NCBI RefSeq assembly: GCF_030503855.1
Contig: NZ_CP129971.1
Span: 3,100,001 to 3,164,000 of the forward strand
Direction: 5' to 3'
Origin: Marivirga salinae
Lineage (GTDB): Bacteria > Bacteroidota > Bacteroidia > Cytophagales > Cyclobacteriaceae
Length of the DNA: 64,000 nucleotides
Part shown: positions 47,573-57,862 of the stretch, piece by piece
Numbering within the stretch: the first letter of the stretch is position 1
How the letters are laid out: the number at the start of each line of letters is the position of its first letter
Made by a program: the position numbers and the translations under genes
The notes under the pieces: generated by a model
Database searches by the model: none
What the model was told of the DNA's origin: nothing
The model's input: the letters and a program-made list of their open reading frames with translations, nothing else

Positions 47573-48115
47573 TCAATTTAATTTTTCAGCAAACAGCCTT
47601 TTCAACTTATCCACTTTAGGTTTAATAACAAACGTACAATAAGGCATTCCTTCATTTCTAGTATAGAAATCTTGATGAACTTCTTCCGCTGGATAAAATG
47701 CTTCAAAAGCTTTTATTTCAGTAACGATAGGGTCATCAAAAATCTCGGAAGCATCTAACTTTTGCTTTATTTCATTTGCTATTTTCTCTTGCACTTCATT
47801 ATGTGTTAAAATAATTGATCTATAATGTGTCCCTACATCTGCTCCTTGTCTGTTAAGAGTTGTTGGATCATGTACTTGAAAAAAGATTTCTAGTAAGTCT
47901 TGATAAGATATTATTTCAGGGTTGAATGAAACTTGGGCTACTTCAGCGTGTCCAGTTCTACCTTGCACTACTTCTCTGTAAGGAGGATTTTTAATATGAC
48001 CACCTGCAAAGCCTGATTCAACACTTTCCACTCCTTTAAGCTTTCTTAAAACTGCATCAATACACCAAAAACATCCTGCACCAAAAGTTGCTTTTTCTAA
48101 ATTATCGACATTCAT
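47573..48115 (-). CDS. msrA: Peptide-methionine (S)-S-oxide reductase
   Basis: From the ATG at 48115 the product is 180 residues: MNVDNLEKATFGAGCFWCID with the catalytic GCFW cysteine. Further motifs are GFAGGHIKNPPYREVVQGRT, AEVAQVSFNPEIISYQDLL and DVGTHYRSIIL. It repairs methionine-S-sulfoxide in proteins; no MsrB domain is fused. It lacks a signal peptide. An upstream TTG would add five residues. Confidence 0.95.
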   Translation of the reverse strand: MNVDNLEKATFGAGCFWCIDAVLRKLKGVESVESGFAGGHIKNPPYREVVQGRTGHAEVAQVSFNPEIISYQDLLEIFFQVHDPTTLNRQGADVGTHYRSIILTHNEVQEKIANEIKQKLDASEIFDDPIVTEIKAFEAFYPAEEVHQDFYTRNEGMPYCTFVIKPKVDKLKRLFAEKLN

Positions 48116-48160
48116 ATTTTTATATTGCAAATGTTAAACATTGAAAAATATAGCACAAAA

Positions 48161-48188
48161 AAAAGGCTATCATGATTGATAACCTTTT
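48161..48188 (-). terminator. Terminator of the TPR gene
   Basis: AAAAGGcTATCA and TGATAaCCTTTT form a 12-bp stem with one mismatch and a 4-base loop. On the minus strand it ends in eight Ts. It lies 23 bp after the stop at 48211. Confidence 0.8.
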
Positions 48189-48210
48189 AAAATTAATAAT
48201 GTTACTTAGT

Positions 48211-49368
48211 TTATTTTTGACCTTCTTCTGTCTTATCTTTTTTTCTCAATTCATCAGCTTTATTCATCATTTCCTCTGCCTTTTTATTTTCGCCTAGTTG
48301 AGAATAAAGTGTTTGAAGGGTTTCGATAATTGCCAATTCCTCAGGAGCTAGCTCCAAAGATTTTTCAAAATATGGCCTTGCCTTTTCTAAATATCCAATT
48401 GCCTCTTCTTCAATTTTTTTCCCTTTCTTTCTATAGGTCTGCAAATCCATATCCCTTGCAACTTTAAATAAATCAGCTGCTTTGTTGTAATAGTAAACAG
48501 CATAATTATAATTAGCATCTAAATATTCAGGATCGATTTCTATAGCTTTCAAATAAGCCTCTTCTGCTTTTTCAGGTTGCTCTAGTTGTTCGTATAGATA
48601 ACCTAAATTGAAATATAGATTGGCATTTTCAGGCTCTTTTGCAATGGCCTCGTTAATTTTATCCTTTGCCTCATCTACTCTTTCAGCTGTGATCAATAAA
48701 TTAATTTCCTGCTTATTAAATTCATCATTTTCAGGAAATTGCTTTTTAGCCATACCAATAACTTCTAATGCTTTTTCAATATCCTCATTAGCATATCTTT
48801 CAATAGAGATTATACTACCATAAATATCTGGCTCATGGTAATCTAAATCTATCAATCTGTAGTAGTATTTCAAGGCAGCTTCATTATTCTTTAATTGCTG
48901 TGATGCAATTCCTGCGTATAATGTAGCTGTTGTATCTTTTGGTAATACTAACAAAGCTTTATCGAAAGCGGCTACTGCTTCTTCAAAGTTTTGAGCAGAA
49001 TAAGCTTCTGAACCTTCATTAATAAAACCACCCCACAGCTCTTGAACTTTTAAGTCAGTTAAAGTGAAATATTTATCACCTTCACTTACTAATTCAAAAA
49101 CTTTATCATAGCTATTAGAAGCTTCCACTACTAAATCTTTAGAATATCCTTCTTGATTTAAGATAGCCTGATAAATAGTACCTCTAGTATACCAGGTTTT
49201 AGGATCATCCTTTGTCTTTTCATGTTCAGATGCCTCATTAATAAGCTCTTTTGCTTCTTGTAAATCACCATTTTCCAAAGCTCTATCTGCTTTTCGGACA
49301 TTTTTATTTTGCGCAAAAGAAAGTCCTGCTACTAATAGAAAGGCAAAAATAAATGCGAGTTTTTTCAT
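48211..49368 (-). CDS. Secreted TPR-repeat protein
   Basis: The 385-residue protein has a signal peptide (KKLAFIFAFLLVAGLSFAQN) and about eight TPRs in 25-375, for example NANLYFNLGYLYEQLEQPEK and AEEAYLKAIEIDPEYLDANY. It ends in a highly charged tail. It lies 54 bp downstream of gyrA on the same strand. Its partner is unknown; a periplasmic scaffold role is likely. Confidence 0.85.
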   Translation of the reverse strand: MKKLAFIFAFLLVAGLSFAQNKNVRKADRALENGDLQEAKELINEASEHEKTKDDPKTWYTRGTIYQAILNQEGYSKDLVVEASNSYDKVFELVSEGDKYFTLTDLKVQELWGGFINEGSEAYSAQNFEEAVAAFDKALLVLPKDTTATLYAGIASQQLKNNEAALKYYYRLIDLDYHEPDIYGSIISIERYANEDIEKALEVIGMAKKQFPENDEFNKQEINLLITAERVDEAKDKINEAIAKEPENANLYFNLGYLYEQLEQPEKAEEAYLKAIEIDPEYLDANYNYAVYYYNKAADLFKVARDMDLQTYRKKGKKIEEEAIGYLEKARPYFEKSLELAPEELAIIETLQTLYSQLGENKKAEEMMNKADELRKKDKTEEGQK

Positions 49369-49422
49369 TTTAATCTTATTTTGTTTGAAAAATTATTAAT
49401 GTATTATACTATTTTAATCTAA

Positions 49423-51951
49423 TTAGGATTCACTATTATTTTCATCATTTGAATTATCGGGAGTATCCTCAGTTCCTTCTCCTTCTTCCTCTACTTCAAT
49501 TTCATCGATTTTTTCAACTTTTTCAACCGAAGAAATGCTATCACCCTCATTTACTTTGATTAATCTAACTCCTTGTGTAGCTCTTCCCATAACTCTGAGA
49601 TTTTCTACTGCCATACGAATAGTAATACCAGATTTATTGATGATCATTAAGTCATCAGAGTCTATTACTTCTTTTATAGCTACTAGCTCACCAGTTTTTT
49701 CAGTAACATTTAAAGTTTTAACACCTTTGCCACCTCTTTTGGTAATACGGTAGTCTTCAATATCAGAACGTTTTCCATAACCTTTTTCAGAAACTACTAA
49801 CAGATTAGCATTTTCTCTAGTAATGGCTACCATCTCTATTACAATGTCTTTTGCATCTTTCAATGTAATTCCTCTTACTCCGGCAGCTGTTCTTCCCATT
49901 GGTCTCACATTGCTTTCGTGGAAGCGAATAGCTCTTCCTGAACGCGCAGCAATGATAATATTATTATCGCCATTGGTCAATTTCACGTTTAGTAATCTAT
50001 CCCCTTCATTAATTGAAATAGCATTAATACCGTTAGCTCTTGGTCTTGAATATGCTTCAAGCGTAGTTTTCTTGATAGTACCTTTTTCAGTACACATCAC
50101 CAAGAAGTTATTGTTGATATAATCTGCATCATCAAGATTCTCAACATTTATAACAGCTCTAACTGAATCTTCTGATTCAATATTGATTAAGTTTTGAATA
50201 GCTCTACCTTTAGAGGTTTTAGAACCTTCTGGTAATCTGTAAACCTTAATCCAATATACCTTACCTAACTCAGTGAATATGAGTAAATAGTTATGTGTTT
50301 TGGCCACAAAAAGCAGTTCAGTAAAGTCATCATCCTTACTTCCTGCCCCTTTTGAACCTACTCCACCTCTTCCTTGAGTCTTATATTCGTTTAATAAAGT
50401 TCTTTTGATATATCCTTGATGAGAGAGTGTAATTACTACATCCTCATTTGGAATCATATCTTCATCTGTAAATTCTTCAGCACTATGGATGATTTCAGTT
50501 CTTCTTTCATCACCATATCTGTCCTGAATTTCTTGCATTTCATCCTTGATGATCTTCATTCTTAGCTCTTCATCAGCTAAAATAGATTCTAAATACTCAA
50601 TGAGTTTCTTAATCTCTTCATATTCTGAAATGATTTTCTCTCTTTCAAGACCCGTCAATCTTTGAAGTCTCATATCCAAAATAGCTTTCGCTTGAATTTC
50701 AGATAATTCAAATTTCTCTATTAATCCATTTCTAGCAATCTCAGGATCTCTTGACTCACGAATTAATTTAATTACTGCATCAAGATTATCAAGGGCAATT
50801 AGGTATCCTTCTAAAATGTGAGCTCTTTTTTGAGCTTCATCTAATTCGTATTTGGTTCTTCTGACAATTACATCATGTCGGTGATTAACATAATGCTTGA
50901 TCATATCCTTCAAATTCAGTGTTTCAGGTCTTCCTTTTACAAGGGCCACATTATTAACACTAAATGAAGTTTGAAGCTGTGTATGTTTATAAAGATTATT
51001 TAAGACAACATTTGGAATAGCATCTTTACGAATTTCGTAAACTATTCTTAAACCATTTCTATCAGATTCATCTCTAATATCAGAAATTCCCTCTATTTTC
51101 TTCTCGTTAACAAAAGCCGCTGTTTTTTCAATCATATTGGCTTTGTTCACCATATAAGGAATTTCTGTAACAATTATTCTTTCCCTACCTGATTTTAGAA
51201 CCTCAATTTCAGCCTTGGCACGCATTACAATTCTCCCACGACCTGTTTCAAATGCAGCTTTTACTCCTTGATAGCCGTAAATAGCTGCACCTGTAGGAAA
51301 ATCAGGAGCTGTTACATGCTCCATCAATTCTGGTATTGTGATATCATTATTATCAATATAGGCATTAATACCATTCACTACCTCAGTTAAATTATGAGGA
51401 GCCATATTGGTTGCCATACCTACTGCAATACCTGATGCACCATTCAATAATAAATTAGGCACTTTCGCAGGCAATACGGTTGGCTCTTTCAGTGAGTCAT
51501 CAAAGTTAAATTGAAAGTCAACCGTATTCTTATTAATATCGGTCAACATTTCCTCTGCAATTCTCTTCAGTCTCGCCTCAGTATAACGCATGGCTGCAGG
51601 AGAATCTCCATCAATAGAACCGAAGTTTCCTTGACCATCCACCATTTGATAACGAAGAGACCAAGGTTGCGCCATACGTACCATGGTATCGTAAACAGCA
51701 GAATCACCATGTGGGTGATACTTACCTAAAACTTCACCAACGATTCTAGCTGATTTTTTATAAGGTCTATTGTGAGCAAGACCCAATTCTTGCATCCCAA
51801 AAAGTATTCTTCTGTGTACGGGTTTTAAGCCATCCCTAACGTCAGGCAAAGCCCTAGAAACTATAACCGACATTGAATAATCAATGTAGGCGCCTCTCAT
51901 TTCATCCTCTATATTAATTGGGATGATTTTTTCATTTTCTCCTTCAGCCAT
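49423..51951 (-). CDS. gyrA: DNA gyrase subunit A
   Basis: The 842-residue protein has the breakage-reunion domain (1-500) with catalytic Tyr123 in [10 protein letters not shown], and the beta-pinwheel C-terminal domain. The C-terminal domain has the GyrA box QGRGGVG and ends in an acidic tail rich in Glu, Asp and Asn. In the quinolone region [17 protein letters not shown], Ser84 and Asp88 are the susceptible-type residues. Gyrase introduces negative supercoils with GyrB, which is not in the window. A TATTTTTG sequence (52013-52020) lies 62 bp upstream but lacks a -33 partner. Confidence 0.98.
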   Translation of the reverse strand: MAEGENEKIIPINIEDEMRGAYIDYSMSVIVSRALPDVRDGLKPVHRRILFGMQELGLAHNRPYKKSARIVGEVLGKYHPHGDSAVYDTMVRMAQPWSLRYQMVDGQGNFGSIDGDSPAAMRYTEARLKRIAEEMLTDINKNTVDFQFNFDDSLKEPTVLPAKVPNLLLNGASGIAVGMATNMAPHNLTEVVNGINAYIDNNDITIPELMEHVTAPDFPTGAAIYGYQGVKAAFETGRGRIVMRAKAEIEVLKSGRERIIVTEIPYMVNKANMIEKTAAFVNEKKIEGISDIRDESDRNGLRIVYEIRKDAIPNVVLNNLYKHTQLQTSFSVNNVALVKGRPETLNLKDMIKHYVNHRHDVIVRRTKYELDEAQKRAHILEGYLIALDNLDAVIKLIRESRDPEIARNGLIEKFELSEIQAKAILDMRLQRLTGLEREKIISEYEEIKKLIEYLESILADEELRMKIIKDEMQEIQDRYGDERRTEIIHSAEEFTDEDMIPNEDVVITLSHQGYIKRTLLNEYKTQGRGGVGSKGAGSKDDDFTELLFVAKTHNYLLIFTELGKVYWIKVYRLPEGSKTSKGRAIQNLINIESEDSVRAVINVENLDDADYINNNFLVMCTEKGTIKKTTLEAYSRPRANGINAISINEGDRLLNVKLTNGDNNIIIAARSGRAIRFHESNVRPMGRTAAGVRGITLKDAKDIVIEMVAITRENANLLVVSEKGYGKRSDIEDYRITKRGGKGVKTLNVTEKTGELVAIKEVIDSDDLMIINKSGITIRMAVENLRVMGRATQGVRLIKVNEGDSISSVEKVEKIDEIEVEEEGEGTEDTPDNSNDENNSES

Positions 51952-52026
51952 AGATTTGTTTACTATCTAAAAATAAATAAAGTGCAATTTAAAGAATTTT
52001 ATTAAGCGGTGACAAAAATAATCATT

Positions 52027-53097
52027 TCATTTGCGTTTTAAAAACGGAAATGCTTCTCTTTTTTCATTCAAATTATATGGATGATTTTCACCTACTTTTG
52101 GGTTTTGCCATTTATAAATGGGTTGACCTCTATATTTTTTATCAATATGATGATGTTCTTTCTGTGCTTCGCAATTGCTAATAGGGCATTTTTTGAATAA
52201 TGGAAAACTTATCCTTACCCCTACTTGAAATTGCAAATTCCACATTTTGGTATTAATTGATTGACCTGTAGGCATTAATGTATTGATTGATTTTAAATCA
52301 ACTGATGGGCGCATGACCAATCTAAAATATTCAGAAAAATTCTTTTCTATTGGGAAACTCAAATTCCAATAATTACTAGTGGAAACATTGCCACCAGGAA
52401 AAACACTACTGGATAATTTAAAGTTACCATACTCAACATCAGCAAAATAAGAAAAATCCCAAAAATCATAATAGTGCACTCCAGCTGTTAAATAGTATTT
52501 ACGAGTGAAAAATCTTGAAAAATCAGATTCATAATCTGATATGAAATCGGGTAGTCCTTTTAGATTAAGTTTGGCTTTAGAATTAATTTCAAATGTAGCC
52601 CCTGCCCCAACTCTGAATCTATTGTAATTAAAATGAATTTTTAAATGAATTGGAATAGCGTTGCCACCTCCTACAAGTCTTTTTTCTAGGCTATCAATTA
52701 CATAGCTTCTATTTTGATCAGATTCATTTTGACTAGTTTGATAATAAACAGCAGATGAGGTATTCAAAGTGTCGGTTACAAACGGCTTATTGAGCCAATT
52801 CCCAATTCCTACCGAATTACCTAAAGAATCTTCTGCCAATAGATACAAATTTGAATTGCCGCTATAAATTTGATAGTCATCCAGATTTTGTCTGTATCGC
52901 GTGGAACCATAACCTATAGCCACTTCAGCAGAAAAATGATTGGCGATTTTACGCAAAAAATTAGCATCAATATCGACATCATTAGGCGGAGGCCCCCAAG
53001 GATTAAACACCTGTCCCATCACAGGTGAAATAAAAATTCCACCTAGAAATAGAATGATGATTGTAAAAGATTTTATATTAAATAGGTTTCTCCCCAA
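52027..53097 (-). CDS. Outer-membrane beta-barrel-like protein of unknown function
   Basis: The 356-residue protein has a signal peptide (SFTIIILFLGGIFISPVMGQ) and alternating polar/aromatic strands such as FRVGAGATFEINSKA and KYYLTAGVHYYDFWDFSYFA. A cysteine pair (FKKCPISNCEA) and a charged C-terminus follow. It has no recognised family name. TTG at 53097 is the only reasonable start, because the next upstream codons lead to a stop. Confidence 0.65.
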   Translation of the reverse strand: MGRNLFNIKSFTIIILFLGGIFISPVMGQVFNPWGPPPNDVDIDANFLRKIANHFSAEVAIGYGSTRYRQNLDDYQIYSGNSNLYLLAEDSLGNSVGIGNWLNKPFVTDTLNTSSAVYYQTSQNESDQNRSYVIDSLEKRLVGGGNAIPIHLKIHFNYNRFRVGAGATFEINSKAKLNLKGLPDFISDYESDFSRFFTRKYYLTAGVHYYDFWDFSYFADVEYGNFKLSSSVFPGGNVSTSNYWNLSFPIEKNFSEYFRLVMRPSVDLKSINTLMPTGQSINTKMWNLQFQVGVRISFPLFKKCPISNCEAQKEHHHIDKKYRGQPIYKWQNPKVGENHPYNLNEKREAFPFLKRK

Positions 53098-53118
53098 CGA
53101 ATGATAGTTTTAGTAGCA

Positions 53119-53126
53119 CAAAAGTA
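53119..53126 (-). promoter_or_regulatory. Candidate -7 element for the barrel protein gene
   Basis: The minus strand reads TACTTTTG, a TAnnTTTG match, 22 bp before the TTG start. No TTTG is seen 18 bp further upstream. Confidence 0.35.
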
Positions 53127-53156
53127 CAAAAATTATGCTAAAGCATGTTGAAACAT

Positions 53157-53753
53157 TTATTTAACCTCAAAAGCTTCCAAAAACTCGTTAAAAATAGTAA
53201 GTTCTGATAAACCGGTTTTCATCCCTATAGATTTGATTTTATCAAATTCTATATTTCGAATTTTGCCTGGATTTAATATGTCCTCTTCCCTTTCTAAGAA
53301 CATGGAGGAAATAAATCTTACTAAAATATATGGGGCTTCCATCACTCGAATTTGATAGGATTTTGTAGTGTCATTAGCTTTATCAATTGTTTCTTTTTCG
53401 AAAAGAATATGAAATATTTTATTTATAGTGCCGTAAAACTCGTCTTCCCATTGATCGAATTTTTTAATTAAAAATTTCATACAATCAGCAACAGGATCTT
53501 TTGATAGGAAAAAACCTCCTTTTGAAAGTTTCCTAGCTTTTTTCTGCAAAGACATTTCTTCTTTAAAACTAATGTTATTGTTCGCCATTGCCTTCCCTAC
53601 AACAGGACTCAATAAAATCAATGACAAAAAATCATGATTACTTATTTCAAAATAAGGCGCTGTTTTTTCAAGAAAATCCTTTCGAAGTGCTTCAGTGATC
53701 TTTTCAATTTCCTGATTCTCAATGATTACGGCTATTTCTGCTTCAGTGAACAT
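53157..53753 (-). CDS. Helical cytoplasmic protein of unknown function
   Basis: The 198-residue protein has no signal peptide, membrane segment or motif I recognise. It is mostly helical and charged, with FLSLILLSPVVGKAMANNNI and a C-terminal helix TGLSELTIFNEFLEAFEVK. It lies 60 bp upstream of the barrel gene on the same strand. The ATG at 53753 is clear. Confidence 0.5.
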   Translation of the reverse strand: MFTEAEIAVIIENQEIEKITEALRKDFLEKTAPYFEISNHDFLSLILLSPVVGKAMANNNISFKEEMSLQKKARKLSKGGFFLSKDPVADCMKFLIKKFDQWEDEFYGTINKIFHILFEKETIDKANDTTKSYQIRVMEAPYILVRFISSMFLEREEDILNPGKIRNIEFDKIKSIGMKTGLSELTIFNEFLEAFEVK

Positions 53754-53844
53754 ATTTTTGTTTCGTTTTATAAAAGGAAAAATACATTAAATAATTGCAG
53801 AATACAATTTTAATAGATGTAGCATCAAATAATTTAGATCAAAA

Positions 53845-54510
53845 TTACAAAAACGGCTGATGAGTTATTTGATTTTGATATTTATATTCCATTGCCAACT
53901 CATTAAATTCCGTTTTTGAAAGATAATCAAAAGACCATTTTCTACTATAGGAATTAGGTGAATTAACATCATATTTATATTCTAATTCAGTTATTTTTTT
54001 AAGATTCTCACTCCATACCAATATTAGCTGATCATGTTTCTCCTCTAGATTAAAAATCCACTTAATATGCTCATTATTAATTTTATGTTGTGCTATACTA
54101 TTTGAATTTGCTTTAATATCAAATAATAAATCAGGATTAATCAAAATGGGACTATGCAGACTATCGGTCAAAACATCTGCATCATATAAATCAAAAATAT
54201 TACTTGATAAGTCATGAATCCATTCATTATTTAAATACATGGAATGCAAATAATTTGGAAACTGTTTTTGGTTCATACCAAAATATCCTGAAGATATCCC
54301 ACTATCTGAATTCCTATTAAGAGCTACCATTCCATATAAACTTGTTGATAACTGTTTAGAAGAATTATTGATAGTGTAATTTAGATTATAATAAAAATGT
54401 TTCTGTTCTGATAAGGATTCATAAATTTCAGATAAATCACTTTGCTTTTCAGGTTCTGAGCAAGAAATACCGGCCAATAGAAGTAGTATGAAATATATGG
54501 AATTGTTCAT
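53845..54510 (-). CDS. Lipoprotein of unknown function
   Basis: The ATG at 54510 gives 221 residues and a lipoprotein signal ending in LAGISC; an upstream TTG would add nine residues. The mature part starts SEPEKQSDLSEIYESLSEQK and is otherwise of unknown fold. A perfect -7 box TATATTTG (54535-54542) is 25 bp upstream. It is divergent from the alcohol dehydrogenase gene. Confidence 0.65.
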   Translation of the reverse strand: MNNSIYFILLLLAGISCSEPEKQSDLSEIYESLSEQKHFYYNLNYTINNSSKQLSTSLYGMVALNRNSDSGISSGYFGMNQKQFPNYLHSMYLNNEWIHDLSSNIFDLYDADVLTDSLHSPILINPDLLFDIKANSNSIAQHKINNEHIKWIFNLEEKHDQLILVWSENLKKITELEYKYDVNSPNSYSRKWSFDYLSKTEFNELAMEYKYQNQITHQPFL

Positions 54511-54534
54511 GAAGTAGTTTACTATTAATTCATT

Positions 54535-54542
54535 CAAATATA
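54535..54542 (-). promoter_or_regulatory. Candidate -7 promoter element
   Basis: The minus strand reads TATATTTG, a perfect TAnnTTTG, 25 bp before the lipoprotein ATG at 54510. The -33 region is a T-run without G. Confidence 0.45.
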
Positions 54543-54619
54543 ACGAAAAGCAAATTAGTTAAAAATTTAAAAAACTCTGCACCCACTCTGGCGTTTAGTT
54601 TTTGAAACAAATTTTACAT

Positions 54620-55783
54620 ATGAACGCATTTGAATTTAAAAATCCTACTAAAATCATATTTGGAGAAGGCAAAACAGAAAAACTTGCTGATAATATTCCA
54701 GCTGGAAGTTATATTTTGCTGGCTTATGGTGGTGGAAGCATCAAGAAAAATGGTGTCTATGATCAAGTTATTGCTGCCACCAAAGATTTTAAAATCACAG
54801 AATTTTCAGGTATAGAGCCTAATCCTCATTTTGAAACACTAATGAAAGCAGTGAAAATTATAAGAGATGAAAAAATTGATTTCATTTTGGCTGTTGGAGG
54901 TGGTTCAGTAATTGATGGTTGTAAATTCCTTTCTGCCGCAGCCTTTTATGAAGGTGATGAATGGGATTTAGTATCAAAAGGCTTGTCCAGAAAACAAGAA
55001 AAGGTCTTGCCTTTTGGCACAGTATTAACATTGCCCGCAACAGGTTCCGAAATGAATTCCGGTGCAGTGGTGACCAAAGTCTCAACTCAGGAGAAAAGAA
55101 CCTTTGGTGGTCCTCAGTATTTCCCAGTATTTTCAATTTGCGATCCATCTGTCATTCAATCACTTCCTAAAAGACAGATTGCTAATGGAGTTGTAGATGC
55201 TTATACGCATACGTTAGAGCAATATTTAACTTATCAGCATGATGCAATATTGCAGGATAGAATTGCTGAAGGAATTTTGCAAACTTTAATCGAAATCGGG
55301 CCACAGGTGATGGAAGATCCATCTGATTATAAAGCTGCATCTAACTTTATGTGGTCCGCAACAATGGCTCTAAATGGTATTTTAAGGTTAGGAGTTCCTA
55401 CTGATTGGGCAACACACATGATAGCTCATGAACTAACGGCATTGCACGGAATTGATCATGCTAGAACCTTGGCTATTATTGCACCTAACCTATACAAAAA
55501 GCTATTTGAGGACAAAAAAGAGAAGCTAGTTCAATATGGAAAAAGAGTTTGGGGATTAAATGGAGAATCAGATAGTGAAATTGCAGAAAAAGCAATTGAA
55601 ATGACTGTATCCTTTTTCCAATCAATGGGCATCGATACGAAATTGTCAGATTACACCTCTGATTATGAAAAAACCGCTCAAACAGTTTATGAAAGATTTA
55701 CAGAACGGAAATGGATGGGATTAGGAGAAACACAAAAAGTAGGGCCTGAAATGGCTAAAGAAATAGTTGAAATGAGCATTTAG
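54620..55783 (+). CDS. Iron-containing alcohol dehydrogenase (YqhD-like)
   Basis: The ATG at 54620 gives 387 residues beginning MNAFEFKNPTKIIFGEGKTE. The NAD(P)-binding GGGS motifs are YGGGSIKKNG and VGGGSVIDGCK. The metal ligands fall in VDAYTHTLEQY (Asp, His) and MIAHELTALHGIDHARTLAI (two His). This is the group-III, butanol-dehydrogenase/YqhD branch that reduces aldehydes, often with NADPH. The substrate is not set by the sequence. Confidence 0.92.
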   Translation: MNAFEFKNPTKIIFGEGKTEKLADNIPAGSYILLAYGGGSIKKNGVYDQVIAATKDFKITEFSGIEPNPHFETLMKAVKIIRDEKIDFILAVGGGSVIDGCKFLSAAAFYEGDEWDLVSKGLSRKQEKVLPFGTVLTLPATGSEMNSGAVVTKVSTQEKRTFGGPQYFPVFSICDPSVIQSLPKRQIANGVVDAYTHTLEQYLTYQHDAILQDRIAEGILQTLIEIGPQVMEDPSDYKAASNFMWSATMALNGILRLGVPTDWATHMIAHELTALHGIDHARTLAIIAPNLYKKLFEDKKEKLVQYGKRVWGLNGESDSEIAEKAIEMTVSFFQSMGIDTKLSDYTSDYEKTAQTVYERFTERKWMGLGETQKVGPEMAKEIVEMSI

Positions 55784-55851
55784 TTTTATTATCAGTGTAT
55801 CTTAATCAAAGAAATATATCTTAAATCAATAGTATAAAGAAACTGAGCATT

Positions 55852-56814
55852 TTAAGTTTTTAGAATTTTATCTTTTAATTTTTCAAATTGAGAATGTTCA
55901 GTTTCTACTTCTTTCACCTTCTTATTGATGGTTTGATCTGTTTCTAATTTCAAACGAATCTCTTTTATCGTTATATCCAAAATTTTCACCTCACCTTTAA
56001 CCTTGTTAATTATCTCTTCTTTTTCCTTTATTTCTTCTGAATAATCTAATAAATTACACAAACCCAGCATAGTAGCCACTGGTGCCCTCAATTGATGACC
56101 ATTAATGAAAGTGTATTCAGCCAGTTTTTCATTTTTAAGTTGAAGCTCTTTCGTTCGCTCCATCACTGCATCCTCCAGGTGATTATTTAAAGCTTTCAAA
56201 GATTCATTTAAGGATTGTAACTCTTCTGATTGGGTTAAAATTTCTTTTTGTTGTAGGGTAACTTTACGATTTGTTAATTGCACATTTTTAGAGAACTCGT
56301 AACTAATATAAGCAATTGAAATAAAATGGATGAGCGCATATGCTAACACTAAATGAAGCATCAAGTCTGGAAGGTCTGTATTTAGCTGGAAACCGTAAAT
56401 GGGCAATGTGAAAAGATAGCCAAGAGGAATAAGCAGTATTCTGTAGAATTTATGAAAACCTCTGGATGCAATATAATTACTCACTAAGCCAAGAATGAAA
56501 ATGAAGCTTGGAATATAAAGTAATTGGAGAAGGCCAACAAACCAACCAACAACGAAGAAATCTACCATATTTTGCCTAATACCTATTCCTTTATCATTAT
56601 CATGACTGACGTAATAGAGAAATAGAAGATAGGGTAGAAATACAGCTAAAGAAAACGTGCAATAATGCCATATTTCAATTGATATATTATTGTAATCTAA
56701 AAATATGATTAGATATATGGCATTGAAACAGTAAGCTGCATATCGAAAAAGCAGCGATGCTTTTCCGAAAAAATCACTTTTCTGCCAATAATATCTAATA
56801 TTTAATAAATGCAC
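55852..56814 (-). CDS. Membrane protein with an H-box dimerisation helix but no ATPase domain
   Basis: The 320-residue protein has about five to six hydrophobic segments in 1-180, then a coiled coil (about 190-230, EILTQSEELQSLNESLKALN). The histidine-kinase-like helix is FINGHQLRAPVATMLGLCNL (His240). It stops 80 residues later with a charged coiled tail and has no HATPase motif. The downstream sequence also has none. A GTG start at 56814 is used because a stop is 9 codons upstream and no ATG fits. It may be a scaffold or phosphotransfer partner. Confidence 0.75.
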   Translation of the reverse strand: MHLLNIRYYWQKSDFFGKASLLFRYAAYCFNAIYLIIFLDYNNISIEIWHYCTFSLAVFLPYLLFLYYVSHDNDKGIGIRQNMVDFFVVGWFVGLLQLLYIPSFIFILGLVSNYIASRGFHKFYRILLIPLGYLFTLPIYGFQLNTDLPDLMLHLVLAYALIHFISIAYISYEFSKNVQLTNRKVTLQQKEILTQSEELQSLNESLKALNNHLEDAVMERTKELQLKNEKLAEYTFINGHQLRAPVATMLGLCNLLDYSEEIKEKEEIINKVKGEVKILDITIKEIRLKLETDQTINKKVKEVETEHSQFEKLKDKILKT

Positions 56815-56970
56815 ATACCAAATTAAATACCTAAACCTAATTCACCAATTAAAATTTGTAATATTTTAGACTAAATACTATTTACACAAAAAAGAAACCC
56901 ATTTAAGTAATAATATTTTAATAATGAGTTTACATTTCGGATGCTATAAATTTTTTGAACAAAATTTTAA

Positions 56971-56991
56971 ATTTGATAGTTATTATCAAAT
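56971..56991. repeat. Short inverted repeat upstream of the phosphatidyltransferase gene
   Basis: ATTTGATA (56971-56978) and TATCAAAT (56984-56991) are perfectly complementary around a five-base centre, 78 bp before the ATG at 57069. It may be an operator. A/T-rich sequence makes chance likely. Confidence 0.3.
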
Positions 56992-57068
56992 AATTATTTA
57001 ATAATATTCAAGCAACTTATTAATAACCTGCCATTCGTTTTAATTTGAATTGCATCAGACAAATTTAA

Positions 57069-57839
57069 ATGCCAAAGATAGATAAAGAACAAAAATTCTT
57101 TGACTTTTCGGATTACGGGAGGAGTCCTGCAATATATGCTTCCAATTTAATTAAGGACACCTTTATTACGCCAATACATGTGACCATAATCTTTGGTATT
57201 ATTGGTTTGATAACAGTATATGCAATTTTAGTAGACTATTACTTATTAGCTGGATTTGGTTTAATATTGAAGTCTATTGTAGATGCTATGGACGGGGAGC
57301 TAGCAAGAATAAATGAAAGTCCCTCCTACTCAGGAAGATATTTAGATTCAATTTTTGATAGTATTTTGAATCTCTTATTTATCCTAGTGATAAGCTATAA
57401 AAGTAATATCCCAATATGGCTTGGATTAATTGCGTATATATGCATTCAGCTCCAAGGAACTTTATACAATTACTATTACGTAATTTTAAGACATCGCTCT
57501 GTTGGAGGAGATACAACAAGCAAGATATTTGAAACGAAGCCACCTGTTGCTTTCCCAATTGAAAGTCAAAAAACTGTCAATGTTTTATTCAGAATCTTTA
57601 AATTCCTTTATCTCCCATTCGATTGGTTAATCTATCAGTTCGACAGCAAAGCCTATAAGATTCGTCAACTTCCAAATTGGTTTATGACTATAATTTCAGT
57701 TTATGGCTTAGGCTTTCAGTTAATGTTGATGGCAATTATGCTATCTCTGGGCTGGATTGATTTTATCATTCCTTTCTTTATCGCCTACACATTTATGATT
57801 TTTATATTCGTAGGATTAAGAAAATTATTCATAAAATAA
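57069..57839 (+). CDS. CDP-alcohol phosphatidyltransferase family protein
   Basis: The 256-residue protein has six or seven hydrophobic segments and a perfect family motif DAMDGELAR-x8-G-x3-D-x3-D (Asp72, Asp75, Gly76, Arg80, Gly89, Asp93, Asp97). The enzyme transfers a CDP-linked alcohol to another alcohol or sugar in the membrane. The acceptor is unknown. It converges on the YihY/BrkB gene with a 23-bp gap. Confidence 0.88.
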   Translation: MPKIDKEQKFFDFSDYGRSPAIYASNLIKDTFITPIHVTIIFGIIGLITVYAILVDYYLLAGFGLILKSIVDAMDGELARINESPSYSGRYLDSIFDSILNLLFILVISYKSNIPIWLGLIAYICIQLQGTLYNYYYVILRHRSVGGDTTSKIFETKPPVAFPIESQKTVNVLFRIFKFLYLPFDWLIYQFDSKAYKIRQLPNWFMTIISVYGLGFQLMLMAIMLSLGWIDFIIPFFIAYTFMIFIFVGLRKLFIK

Positions 57840-57862
57840 ATCATGGAGAATTTAGCAATACA

